From Candidatus Nomurabacteria bacterium (GTDB lineage Bacteria > Patescibacteriota > Minisyncoccia > Phycocordibacterales > CSBR16-119), in NCBI GenBank assembly GCA_007117675.1, contig SKGB01000016.1:1-19962 (forward strand): a stretch of 19,962 nucleotides of DNA, in the 5' to 3' direction. The translations under genes were made by a program, and so were the position numbers. The notes under the pieces were generated by a model that made no database searches, was not told the origin of the DNA, and worked only from the letters and a program-made list of their open reading frames with translations. Shown here in pieces: positions 1 to 7,962 of this stretch. How positions within the stretch are numbered: the stretch's first letter is position 1; every line of letters begins with the position of its first letter.

Positions 1-2
1 AT

Positions 3-641
3 CCTCATGCAGCATTTCGTGTGCTATTTGATGGAAGTCCTTTAGTTTGGTCTCTTCGTGGACCTGATGGGCAAATGAGAACCGCAACCGCATCAGGTGA
101 AAGTACTCCTTGTCCTGAACTAGAGGGTAATACAGAAAATTCTGATGATTCTGAGGATAACGATATTGATAATAATACTAGTGGTGGCTCAAGTAGTTCA
201 TCTCTCGTTCGAACAAGTGTTTCAAGTTTTGTTGCAAGTCCTATTCAAGGGGAAGTTCTCGGGGTTTCTATAGAGAATCATGAGGGGGAAGTCCTTGGTG
301 AAACTGATATCTCTTGTCCTGTGTTTGATGGGTATGTGCGACGAGGTAATAGAGGTCAAGATGTCCGCGCTGTTCAAGAATTTTTGAATTCACATATAAA
401 CGCAGATCTTGTTATTGACGGTATCTTTGGTCCACTTACAGAACAGGCTGTACGCTCATTTCAGGCGACATATTGGGATCAGATTATTGCTCCATGGGGT
501 TCTATAGATCGACCAAATACTACAGGTCGATGGTTTATTACGACACGTGCGTGGGCTCATGAGCTGCTTGGGTGTCGTGAAGATATGCAAACTCTTTCAA
601 ATGGGGTTGAGTTTTCAACAGCTGGTTTTGTAACTCAATAA
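3..641 (+). CDS. Peptidoglycan-binding protein, C-terminal part (5' truncated by the window)
   Basis: The frame is open from base 3 with no stop upstream and no convincing start. The GTG at 21 is only the first permissible start codon, so I treat this as the 3' end of a longer gene. The readable part has a Ser/Asp/Asn/Gly-rich linker (about bases 140-230). After it comes a domain with the classic peptidoglycan_binding_1 pattern: RRGNRGQDVRAVQEFLN, then VIDGIFGPLTEQAVRSFQ (about bases 340-465). This domain usually anchors secreted proteins to the cell wall. Such modules at the end of long secreted proteins are frequent in Parcubacteria. The cysteines in SCPVFDG and LLGCRED flank the domain and could form a disulfide. 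The catalytic or adhesive part, if any, lies upstream of the window. The gene ends at a strong hairpin terminator. Confidence 0.75.
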   Translation, partial: PHAAFRVLFDGSPLVWSLRGPDGQMRTATASGESTPCPELEGNTENSDDSEDNDIDNNTSGGSSSSSLVRTSVSSFVASPIQGEVLGVSIENHEGEVLGETDISCPVFDGYVRRGNRGQDVRAVQEFLNSHINADLVIDGIFGPLTEQAVRSFQATYWDQIIAPWGSIDRPNTTGRWFITTRAWAHELLGCREDMQTLSNGVEFSTAGFVTQ

Positions 642-653
642 AATATATTTGTG

Positions 654-685
654 AAAAACCACTTTATTATATGAAGTGGTTTTTT
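654..685 (+). terminator. Bidirectional hairpin terminator
   Basis: An 11-bp perfect stem (AAAAACCACTT at 654-664, AAGTGGTTTTT at 674-684) with a 9-nt loop lies 13 nt after the stop codon. The A-tract and T-tract are part of the stem, so it can terminate on both strands. Confidence 0.85.
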
Positions 686-712
686 GATTTTATCCTTATT
701 TTAAGGTACTAT
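684..712 (+). promoter_or_regulatory. Sigma70-like promoter of the leuS-murJ pair
   Basis: TTGATT (684-689), a 17-nt spacer and TACTAT (707-712). Transcription would start near 719, leaving about 4 nt before the ATG at 723. This favours that ATG over the upstream in-frame TTG at 714. Confidence 0.55.
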
Positions 713-722
713 ATTGAATATT

Positions 723-3302
723 ATGCATAAAGAATATGACCACAAAACAATAGAGAAAAAATGGCAGGAGAAGTGGCAAGAATATGGGATATATAAAACT
801 TCTGAAGATGTATTGAAACCCAAAAAATATATTTTAGATATGTTCCCATATCCGTCTGGGGCAGGGCTCCATGTTGGTCATCCAAAAGGTTATATTGCAA
901 CAGATATTCTTTCTCGCATGTATCGCATGCAGGGTTTTAACGTACTTCATCCAATGGGGTGGGACGCTTTCGGGCTTCCGGCAGAGCAGTTTGCGATTAA
1001 AAACCAAATTCATCCAAAGACAGCGGTAGACAAAAATGTTGAAACATATAAAAGACAACTTCAGATGATAGGTCTCGACTATGACTGGTCTCGAGAAGTA
1101 AACACAACCGATCCAGCATACTACAAATGGACACAGTGGGCATTTTTGCAAATGTTTAAAAAAGGTCTCGCGTTTGAATCACACGAACCAATCAACTGGT
1201 GTCCGTCTTGTAAAACAGGACTCGCAAATGAAGACTTGGAAGACGGTAAGTGCGAACGATGTGGGAGTGAGATTGAACAAAAACCGCTACGTCAGTGGGT
1301 ACTTCGTATTACCGACTACGCAGAACGAATGCTCGCCGACTTGGACACGCTCGACAAATGGCCCGAATCTGTAAAAACAAGTCAAAGAAATTGGATCGGA
1401 AAAAGCGAGGGGGCGGAAATAGATTTTAGAATCAAGAATCAAGAATCAAGAATCAGGGTTTTTACCACACGACCTGACACGCTTTTTGGTGTGACGTATT
1501 TGGTTTTGGCGCCAGAACATAGTCTTGTCGCAAAGCTCCTAGAGAATAATGAATTAAGAATTACGAATAAAGAAGAGGTTCAGGTTTATATTGAGGAATC
1601 TCGAAAGAAGTCTCCTCTCGAGCGACAACAAAACAAGGAAAAGGCAGGGGTAGAGCTCAAGGGTGTTTTTGCGGTGAATCCTGCAAACGGTGAAGGGGTG
1701 CCAGTGTGGGTTGCGGATTATGTCATAGCTTCATATGGAACAGGTGCTGTGATGGCGGTGCCAGCTCACGATGAGAGAGATTGGGATTTTGCAAAGAAAT
1801 ATAATCTAAATATAAAACCAGTTATTGCGCCTTTTGCAGAGTGGGAAACAGAGAATGGGGTGGTTCATTTAGATTTTAACCCAGATATGGAGATAAATTC
1901 TCAAAATATTGAATTGTTTAAACAATCGATAGAGCATCATTTTAATCAAGGTAATCGTCCAATTACAGAAAATTTTGGAATGTTGGTGAATTCAGAGGAA
2001 TTTAATGGTTTCGAATCCAAGGAGGCGGGAAAGAGAATTGTAGAAAAAATTGGTGGGGAATTTAAAACAACATACAAACTCAAAGACTGGGTATTTTCAC
2101 GACAGCGATACTGGGGAGAACCAATACCGATTGTGCATGTAGATGGAAAGGCGTACCCACTTGCTGAAGCACAGCTTCCTCTTAAACTTCCAGAAGTAGA
2201 AAACTATGAACCAAGCGACAGTGGTGAATCTCCACTTGCGGATATTTCGGAGTGGGTGAATGTTCGTGGGTTTGTAAACAGTGCTGGTGAATTTGTCGTG
2301 TCAGAAGATGGAGAGCTTGTTGGGCGACGTGAGACAAACACCATGCCTCAGTGGGCGGGGTCGTGTTGGTACTATTTGCGATATATTGATCCAAAAAATA
2401 ACGAAGCTTTGGTGAATGCAAATCTTGAACAATACTGGATGGGAGCCGAAGGTCCTGAGCGGTCTCGCCCCGAGCAAGGTCGAGGGGTTGATGTCTATGT
2501 CGGTGGGATGGAACATGCAACGCGTCATCTTATTTATGCGCGATTTTGGCACAAATTCCTTTTTGATATTGGAGTTGTGAGCACTATTGAGCCATTTACA
2601 GAGCTTCACGCGCCGGGTCTTATTCTTGCACAAGACGGAAGAAAAATGTCAAAGCGATGGGCTAATGTGGTGAACCCTGATGAAATGGTGGAGCGATTTG
2701 GGGCAGATGCCTTTCGTTTGTATGAGGCTTTTATGGGTCCTTTTGATGACGCTATTGCATGGAACACAGACGGGCTTGTCGGAACACGTCGCTTTATAGA
2801 ACGAGTTGTTCGTATTGCAGAAAATCTTGTAGATGAAGAGAAAGAAGTTGTAACTCGTGAACTTCACACTCTGATTAAAAAAGTATCTTTTGATATTGTG
2901 GTGTTTAAGTTCAACACAGCGGTTGCTGCTATGATGACTTTTGTGAATTTAGTAGAAAAAGAAGGTGGAATAACAAAAGAGTCTTTTGTTAATTTTATAC
3001 AACTCCTCGCACCATTTGCGCCACACATTGCTGAAGAATTATGGTATGAGTTTGGTGGTAAAAATTCGATTCATACAAGTACTTGGCCACAAGTGGAGGA
3101 ATCAAAATTGATACGTGATACAGTAGAGATTGTGGTTCAGGTAAACGGAAAGCTTCGGGCAAGAATTGAGGTTGCGTTCGATGCCGTGCAAGATGATGTA
3201 TATATGCATGCGATGCAGGAAGAAAATGTTCAAAAATTTGTGGAAAGAGCTCCAAAGAAAATTATCTTTGTTCCAAATAAAATACTTAATATTGTAATGT
3301 AA
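723..3302 (+). CDS. leuS: Leucyl-tRNA synthetase
   Basis: Class I synthetase that charges tRNA-Leu with leucine in the cytoplasm; 859 aa from ATG 723, a normal bacterial length. The HIGH motif appears as HVGH at residues 50-53, just after FPYPSG. A zinc-ribbon knuckle is formed by C160/C163 and C177/C180. The editing (CP1) domain carries the FTTRPDTLFGVTY signature. The catalytic loop is KMSKR (641-645) instead of KMSKS, a tolerated variant. The C-terminus has the VQVNGKLRARI segment typical of the family. The editing domain contains two short low-complexity insertions, about residues 236-245 (IKNQESRIR) and 275-285 (NNELRITNKEE), the first encoded by a 7-bp tandem repeat. A -10 box ends 10 nt before the start. 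The murJ gene follows after 7 nt, so the two are probably co-transcribed. Confidence 0.97.
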   Translation: MHKEYDHKTIEKKWQEKWQEYGIYKTSEDVLKPKKYILDMFPYPSGAGLHVGHPKGYIATDILSRMYRMQGFNVLHPMGWDAFGLPAEQFAIKNQIHPKTAVDKNVETYKRQLQMIGLDYDWSREVNTTDPAYYKWTQWAFLQMFKKGLAFESHEPINWCPSCKTGLANEDLEDGKCERCGSEIEQKPLRQWVLRITDYAERMLADLDTLDKWPESVKTSQRNWIGKSEGAEIDFRIKNQESRIRVFTTRPDTLFGVTYLVLAPEHSLVAKLLENNELRITNKEEVQVYIEESRKKSPLERQQNKEKAGVELKGVFAVNPANGEGVPVWVADYVIASYGTGAVMAVPAHDERDWDFAKKYNLNIKPVIAPFAEWETENGVVHLDFNPDMEINSQNIELFKQSIEHHFNQGNRPITENFGMLVNSEEFNGFESKEAGKRIVEKIGGEFKTTYKLKDWVFSRQRYWGEPIPIVHVDGKAYPLAEAQLPLKLPEVENYEPSDSGESPLADISEWVNVRGFVNSAGEFVVSEDGELVGRRETNTMPQWAGSCWYYLRYIDPKNNEALVNANLEQYWMGAEGPERSRPEQGRGVDVYVGGMEHATRHLIYARFWHKFLFDIGVVSTIEPFTELHAPGLILAQDGRKMSKRWANVVNPDEMVERFGADAFRLYEAFMGPFDDAIAWNTDGLVGTRRFIERVVRIAENLVDEEKEVVTRELHTLIKKVSFDIVVFKFNTAVAAMMTFVNLVEKEGGITKESFVNFIQLLAPFAPHIAEELWYEFGGKNSIHTSTWPQVEESKLIRDTVEIVVQVNGKLRARIEVAFDAVQDDVYMHAMQEENVQKFVERAPKKIIFVPNKILNIVM
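1428..1455 (+). repeat. Four tandem copies of the heptamer AGAATCA inside leuS
   Basis: Four exact head-to-tail copies of AGAATCA run from 1428 to 1455. Because 7 is not a multiple of 3, the repeat is read in shifting frames and gives a non-repetitive peptide around RIKNQESRI at the start of the editing domain. A related series is found on the minus strand of the valyl-tRNA synthetase gene. Confidence 0.85.
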
Positions 3303-3309
3303 TTAATCT

Positions 3310-4998
3310 GTGGTTTCTAAGGTTTTTAAAATTTTACATAAGGAAGTTGGTGCGGTAAATCAAGCAGCACTTCTTCTTGGTTTTTTTACTTTTTTGTCTC
3401 AAATACTGGGCTTGGTGAGAGATAGAATGTTCACTACTTTTTTAGGTGCTGGTCGTGATTTGGATATTTACTATACTGCATTTCAGGTTCCCGATATTTT
3501 ATTTAATCTTGTCGCGACACTTGTTTCTGTAACAGTCCTCTTGCCAGTTTTGGTTTCTCTTACAAGAAAAGAAGGATTAGAAAAAGCTCAGATTTTTTTT
3601 AGTCAGGTTTTTACTGTTTTCTTTGTTTTGGTGATTGTCTTGTCTGTTGTTGCTTTTATTTTAATGCCATTCATTGCGCCGATAGTAGCTCCTGGTTTTT
3701 CTGCTGAGGAATTACAAACCCTCGTTAAACTTTCTCGAATTATTTTACTCTCTCCTGTCTTGCTAGGTTTTTCAAATTTACTTGGGAGTGTTACGCAGAT
3801 GATGAGAAGGTTTGTATTGTTTGCAGTAAGTCCTATTTTATACAACCTTGGTATTTTGATAGGTATTGCAGTGTTTTATCGATGGTTTGGACTGGTTGGG
3901 CTTGCTTACGGTGTTGTTTTAGGTGCCTTGTTACATATGCTCATTCAGGTCCCCGCCCTTATAAAAGACTCAATGCTTCCTCGTTTAACCCAAACTATTT
4001 CTTGGGTTGGTATCAAAACACTCGCACTTACATCTCTACCGAGAACGGTTGGTTTAACTATTCATGGTGTAACATTAGTTGTCTTGATTGCTTTTGCTAC
4101 TACTATTCAAGAGGGTTCAGTGTCTATTTTTAGGTTGTCTATGAACTTACAAAATGTTCCTCTGGCCCTTATCGGAGCTTCTTTTTCAGTTGCTGCTTTT
4201 CCTACGCTTGCGCATGATTTTTCAAATGGTAATACGCAGAAGTTTTTACGACAAATTAGAAATGCTGGACGTCAAATTATTTTTTGGAGTATACCCGTAA
4301 CAGTTTTATTTATTGTTTTACGTGCTCAGATTGTCAGAACTATTTTGGGGTCAAAGGCTTTTACTTGGGAAGACACAAGACTCGCCGCGGCAACCCTAGC
4401 AATGTTTGTTGTTTCTGTTGTTGCTCAAAGTCTGATTTTACTTTTCACGAGAGGGTTTTATGCAGCGGGGGATACACGTAAGCCTGTGTTGATTAATTTA
4501 ATTTCCTCTGCTTTTATTGTTATGCTTGCGTTGTTGCTGCCAATTATTTTTGATCGCTTTGAAATGTTTTCTAATTTTTTTACTACAATACTTCGTGCTC
4601 AAAATATTTCTGGTATTAGAGTTGTCATGCTTGCTTTGGCATATTCTATAGGTTCTATTATCAATGCATTACTTCTCCTTTATTTCTTTAAAAGAAAATA
4701 TGACTCAAAATACAATATTGTAAGGTTTGGTAGGACTTTTGCGGATAGTTTCCTTGGTTCTGTTATTATGGGGCTTGTTTCTTACAGTTTGTTGGTGTTT
4801 CTAAGCCAGGTTTTTGATTTGGCAAGTTTCCAGGGTATATTCTTCCAAGGTTTATTTGCAGGGCTTGGTGCGATAGTTGTGGGCTTTGTGTTCTTCTATG
4901 CTTTAGGCAGTCGGGAGTTTATACAGCTTATGCAATCTTTTTATCACAAAATGAGGCGTGTGAATTCTGTTCCTGTCACTCACGAAGATCTTAATTAG
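3310..4998 (+). CDS. murJ: MurJ/MviN-family lipid II flippase
   Basis: A very hydrophobic 562-aa protein with many predicted membrane helices, the size expected for MurJ, which flips the peptidoglycan precursor lipid II across the cytoplasmic membrane. Near the N-terminus the family pattern is clear: ILGLVRDRMFTTFLGAGRDLD followed by YYTAFQVPDILFN, the conserved Arg and 'Gag..d.y..A..iP' segment of MviN. Later segments such as FTRGFYAAGDTRKPV (around bases 4440-4490) match the conserved 'r.fYA..Dt..P' region. The start is GTG at 3310, seven bases after the leuS stop, with no Shine-Dalgarno. No better ATG exists before the first helix. It is most likely co-transcribed with leuS. A relative of the MATE/MOP flippase superfamily with another lipid substrate is possible but less likely. 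Confidence 0.92.
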   Translation: MVSKVFKILHKEVGAVNQAALLLGFFTFLSQILGLVRDRMFTTFLGAGRDLDIYYTAFQVPDILFNLVATLVSVTVLLPVLVSLTRKEGLEKAQIFFSQVFTVFFVLVIVLSVVAFILMPFIAPIVAPGFSAEELQTLVKLSRIILLSPVLLGFSNLLGSVTQMMRRFVLFAVSPILYNLGILIGIAVFYRWFGLVGLAYGVVLGALLHMLIQVPALIKDSMLPRLTQTISWVGIKTLALTSLPRTVGLTIHGVTLVVLIAFATTIQEGSVSIFRLSMNLQNVPLALIGASFSVAAFPTLAHDFSNGNTQKFLRQIRNAGRQIIFWSIPVTVLFIVLRAQIVRTILGSKAFTWEDTRLAAATLAMFVVSVVAQSLILLFTRGFYAAGDTRKPVLINLISSAFIVMLALLLPIIFDRFEMFSNFFTTILRAQNISGIRVVMLALAYSIGSIINALLLLYFFKRKYDSKYNIVRFGRTFADSFLGSVIMGLVSYSLLVFLSQVFDLASFQGIFFQGLFAGLGAIVVGFVFFYALGSREFIQLMQSFYHKMRRVNSVPVTHEDLN

Positions 4999-5011
4999 TA
5001 TGTTTTTTTTG

Positions 5012-5020
5012 TGATATAAT
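5012..5020 (+). promoter_or_regulatory. Extended -10 promoter of the MoxR-like ATPase gene
   Basis: TGATATAAT is a perfect extended -10 element that ends 6 nt before the ATG at 5027, so the predicted transcript start falls on or next to the start codon (leaderless mRNA). No good -35 is visible. Confidence 0.6.
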
Positions 5021-5026
5021 TTTTAC

Positions 5027-7591
5027 ATGAAAGAACAATTTCCAATTCCAAACAATCCCCATGATCTTCTTAAAAAAAGAAGAGAACTTATAAAGCTTGA
5101 GAAAGAAAAGCTTGAGAAAGAAAATAATAATAAAAAAGAAGATAATGATAAAGAAGGTGAGTCACTTCAGAAAAGTATTGTTTCTGCTGATACCATTTTA
5201 AAATCAGTAGATTTTCTAATAGAAAAAACAGAAAACGTAGACTCTGTTAATGAATATTTATTGCTTATACAAAAAGAAATAGAAAATAAAGCAAAAGATA
5301 TGGATTCTTTTAGAAAAGAATATAAAATATCTCATGAACGAAAAAAGGAGATTCCTAAAATTCAAGAAGAACTTCAAAAACTCAATCAAGCCTACGACAA
5401 ACTCCTCACCTTTAAATATAAAGACTACAAAAAGAAAGAAAACGAAGGCGGAATCAAACATATTCTCACTAAAAACGCTGTAGATGAATCATTTGAACAG
5501 TTGGAAGCATATAAACAAGGTCTTTTCGAGCAAGACCCAATCGCATATCGAAGTGCTGAGATTTTAAAACAACATGAAGATTTAGTCGAGCACTCTTTTG
5601 TAAACACCGAAAGTCGCCAGGAAGACTATGAATGGTTTGTTCGCAAGTACGCAGAAGGAAATCCTGCAATACTTCTCCACGGTCCGCCCGGAACAGGAAA
5701 AACAGAATACGTCCGACATTTTGCACACAACTTCGTCGGTGAAGCACCTATCGAAATGGTAGGAAAACCAGACATGCGTACCACGGAGCTTTCTGGCCAG
5801 ATAGGACTTCGACCTTCCAAAGAAAATCCAGACGTGGTAGAAACCTATCAACTCGATGGAATATACGACAAAGCAAAAGAACAGGCACAAAGACTGGGTA
5901 AAGCAGTGATACACTTTGACGAAATAGACATTACCACTCCTGCTGTGCGTATGTGGTTCAAGCCAAAATACAAAGAAATGAAAGATCTTGGCATTACCCT
6001 TGTTTCAACGGGAAATGTTAATGCAAAAAGTGGGCGAAGTCGCCTCGATGCGGCAGAGCTTCGGGAGTTTGCAAAAAAAGAAGTCTCGTATATGCCCAAA
6101 GAAGAGTTTTTCGACGTGGCACTTACTGCACTTTGCAACAAAGACGGGGTTGTTCTTGCTGACCCAAAAGAGCTACAAGAAACACTGAGATATTTTGTGG
6201 AGTCAGTTTCAACTATTCAACGAGACTTCACAAAAGCGGTAGAGGGTGATAATAAACCAATTCTTCATGAGAATGTTGTCGACACAGGAACGGCACTTCG
6301 CCTTCTGTCTGGATTTTCTGGTGGTTCACTGTATTCATATCTGTCAAAAGAAATATCTGAAATGATACAAAACACTCCTCAAACAGATCCGAAAGACAAG
6401 AAAGATATGGAACATATGAAAAAAATCTTTGCTCAACATACCTTCAATATCCCAGGAGCTTTTGATGGGCTTCAACATAAAATACAAGAAAATGCAATGC
6501 GACTTTCAAATAAGTCTGGCTACACCTCTCTCAAAGACCTTGCACTCATGGACCCATATAATATTCGCAATATTCAAGAAAACGGAACAGTAGATACTCA
6601 AAAAGACCTGCGAGAACATCTTCTTAATACAAAAAAAAGTGAACAAAAAGATTTTGTAAATGAACAATTCAAAGATATTATTGAGCGAGACTACGAAGTC
6701 CAACAAACAGTTCATGACAAAGCAGGGTTTCTTGAGGCACTTTCAAATGGTGAACAAGGTATCAAAGCAATAGACGGCAAAGAATACCATTTTCCGACAC
6801 AAGAAGATATCGTTGAAGCCTTTGAAGGGCAAGAAGACCTTATTGAACTCAAACTCCGCCAGTATCGAAACCCAAAACTCATTATCACTCCTTTTGGAAA
6901 ACCAATTCTTGATATCGCTGAAAAATGGAAAAAAGTTATTGAAACCTATGCAAAACAAGACAAACTTCACAACAGAGATGGGTCAAAGGTTGAACCACGA
7001 AAAAATAATCAGGGATTGGTGGAATATGACATGACTGCGAACGCTCTTCATGAAGACAAAGCACCAGTTTGGATATGGGAGAAATATGCTGACCAGTCAA
7101 ATATTGTCTATGATCCCGAAGTGTTTGATAGAGACAACCACGAAGGAAAACAAAAAGAAGAAGTACTTGCAAATCTTGGGGGTTATGTTATTTCTCTTCG
7201 TGAAGACGCAGAATCTCCTCGAAGTGGAACCGAAACAGACCAGGAAGGGCGAACACCACTTTCGACCAATACGAATGCTCATACATATCTCAAAACCCTC
7301 CAAGAAAACCAACAATATGAAGGTGAGGTGGGAAGCTATCCAGAAGAAGATATACTTTACGCTATTACCAAACTCATCGAAGAGGACGGACTTGTTGTGT
7401 ATAATTATTCAAAGAATGAAGCTTCATCAATATATTCTCTTGGGGCTTATCTTCCGGGCTCGTCCGGTGTTCCCATTTTGGACTGGGATGCCGGTGACCG
7501 TCGGGCGGTTTTGTTCGGGTATGTTCCGACGTATTCGAGTGCGGGTGACGGTTCCTTGTCCCTGGTGAGAGCTTCTGGAAAAAATTCTTAA
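5027..7591 (+). CDS. MoxR-like AAA+ ATPase with DGR-diversified C-terminal domain
   Basis: Residues 1-135 are charged and coiled-coil-like (Lys/Glu-rich, with poly-Asn/Lys near 30-45). Residues about 195-370 form an AAA+ domain of the MoxR/AAA_5 type: Walker A GPPGTGKT (219-226), Walker B AVIHFDEID (293-301), sensor-1 STGN ending at N330, and LDAAELREF with a candidate arginine finger. Residues about 375-670 are alpha-helical and unrecognised. Residues about 680-854 resemble a compact C-type-lectin-fold variable domain, the usual DGR target fold. The final 40 codons are the variable repeat, differing from the template at 15 codons, including all nine Asn (AAY) codons. No signal peptide or membrane helix is visible, so the protein should be cytoplasmic. 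Its likely partner is the VWA protein at 9201. The ATPase call is certain; the lectin-fold assignment and biological role are inferred from DGR architecture. Confidence 0.9.
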   Translation: MKEQFPIPNNPHDLLKKRRELIKLEKEKLEKENNNKKEDNDKEGESLQKSIVSADTILKSVDFLIEKTENVDSVNEYLLLIQKEIENKAKDMDSFRKEYKISHERKKEIPKIQEELQKLNQAYDKLLTFKYKDYKKKENEGGIKHILTKNAVDESFEQLEAYKQGLFEQDPIAYRSAEILKQHEDLVEHSFVNTESRQEDYEWFVRKYAEGNPAILLHGPPGTGKTEYVRHFAHNFVGEAPIEMVGKPDMRTTELSGQIGLRPSKENPDVVETYQLDGIYDKAKEQAQRLGKAVIHFDEIDITTPAVRMWFKPKYKEMKDLGITLVSTGNVNAKSGRSRLDAAELREFAKKEVSYMPKEEFFDVALTALCNKDGVVLADPKELQETLRYFVESVSTIQRDFTKAVEGDNKPILHENVVDTGTALRLLSGFSGGSLYSYLSKEISEMIQNTPQTDPKDKKDMEHMKKIFAQHTFNIPGAFDGLQHKIQENAMRLSNKSGYTSLKDLALMDPYNIRNIQENGTVDTQKDLREHLLNTKKSEQKDFVNEQFKDIIERDYEVQQTVHDKAGFLEALSNGEQGIKAIDGKEYHFPTQEDIVEAFEGQEDLIELKLRQYRNPKLIITPFGKPILDIAEKWKKVIETYAKQDKLHNRDGSKVEPRKNNQGLVEYDMTANALHEDKAPVWIWEKYADQSNIVYDPEVFDRDNHEGKQKEEVLANLGGYVISLREDAESPRSGTETDQEGRTPLSTNTNAHTYLKTLQENQQYEGEVGSYPEEDILYAITKLIEEDGLVVYNYSKNEASSIYSLGAYLPGSSGVPILDWDAGDRRAVLFGYVPTYSSAGDGSLSLVRASGKNS
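7456..7570 (+). repeat. DGR variable repeat (VR)
   Basis: A 115-bp segment at the 3' end of the ATPase gene (codons 811-848), ending 18 nt before the stop codon. It aligns without gaps to the template repeat at 7843-7957. Of 19 mismatches, 18 fall at template adenines (12 A-to-G, 6 A-to-T, no A-to-C); the remaining one is C in TR versus G in VR at 7547. Eighteen of 29 template adenines are altered. In protein terms 15 residues differ, among them N-to-G, D, V, F, Y and S changes. The block 7548-7564 is identical to the template and is the best candidate for the initiation-of-mutagenic-homing region. Confidence 0.96.
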
Positions 7592-7842
7592 GCCTTAATC
7601 TTTAACTCTTCTTTTGTAACTTTTTTCTTTTTTCTTTCTTCACGAAACTGTAACCTGCTTTTGAAAAAGTAAGGCGGTGAAGAACACAAAGAAACTCTCA
7701 CGAAGGCACTGTTTGTATACTCGGCAAGTGTGTATATGTACCGTATGTATACAGAATTTAGAAAGAGTATGTAAAAAGCAAACCAATGCACATGCTCCTG
7801 CATAATGCACGAGCAAGAATCAGAAACAAGTAGTGTAGAGAA
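7592..7842 (+). other. Non-coding spacer between VR gene and TR, with inverted repeats
   Basis: No credible gene lies here on either strand. It begins T-rich, then contains an imperfect hairpin (7636-7684) and a 7-bp inverted repeat TGTATAC/GTATACA (7714-7720 and 7747-7753) with a 26-nt loop. The first arm of the latter overlaps TATACT (7717-7722), a possible -10 box for a TR-containing RNA starting near 7729. In known DGRs the TR RNA extends beyond the TR itself, so part of this spacer may be functional RNA. Confidence 0.45.
7636..7684 (+). repeat. Imperfect hairpin or cruciform downstream of the VR
   Basis: Outer arms TTCTTCAC (7636-7643) and GTGAAGAA (7677-7684) are perfectly complementary. 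Inside them CCT/AGG and CTTT/AAAG pair around a TGAA loop. It lies 66-114 bp beyond the VR end, where studied DGRs have a target-recognition hairpin. The stem is less GC-rich and more interrupted than the canonical form, so the role is inferred. Confidence 0.35.
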
Positions 7843-7957
7843 GGGCTCGTCCAATGTTCCCATTTTGAACTGGAATGCCGATGACCGTCAGGCGAATTTG
7901 AACAGGAATGATCCGACGAATTCGAATGCGAATCACGGTTCCTTGTCCCTGATGAGA
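7843..7957 (+). repeat. DGR template repeat (TR)
   Basis: A non-coding 115-bp copy of the variable repeat. Read in the VR frame it encodes nine AAY (Asn) codons, the typical adenine-loaded template codon whose mutation yields many residues while avoiding stops. It carries 29 adenines. Upstream of 7843 the similarity to the VR flank ends abruptly; downstream it fades after TGAGA at 7957. The stop codon of the antisense avd gene lies only 5 nt beyond, so avd and TR converge. The TR runs in the same direction as VR and RT, as DGR copying requires. Confidence 0.95.
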
Positions 7958-7962
7958 TTTTC

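Noticed and set aside
714..722. TTG start nine bases upstream of the leuS ATG
   Set aside because: It lies upstream of the predicted transcript start; ATG 723 is more likely.
2182..2520. Minus-strand frame inside leuS
   Set aside because: Shadow of a conserved synthetase reading frame; no recognisable domain.
7050..7568. 172-aa plus-strand frame inside the 3' part of the ATPase gene
   Set aside because: It overlaps the AAA+ gene in another frame, and the VR/TR codon logic fits only the ATPase frame.
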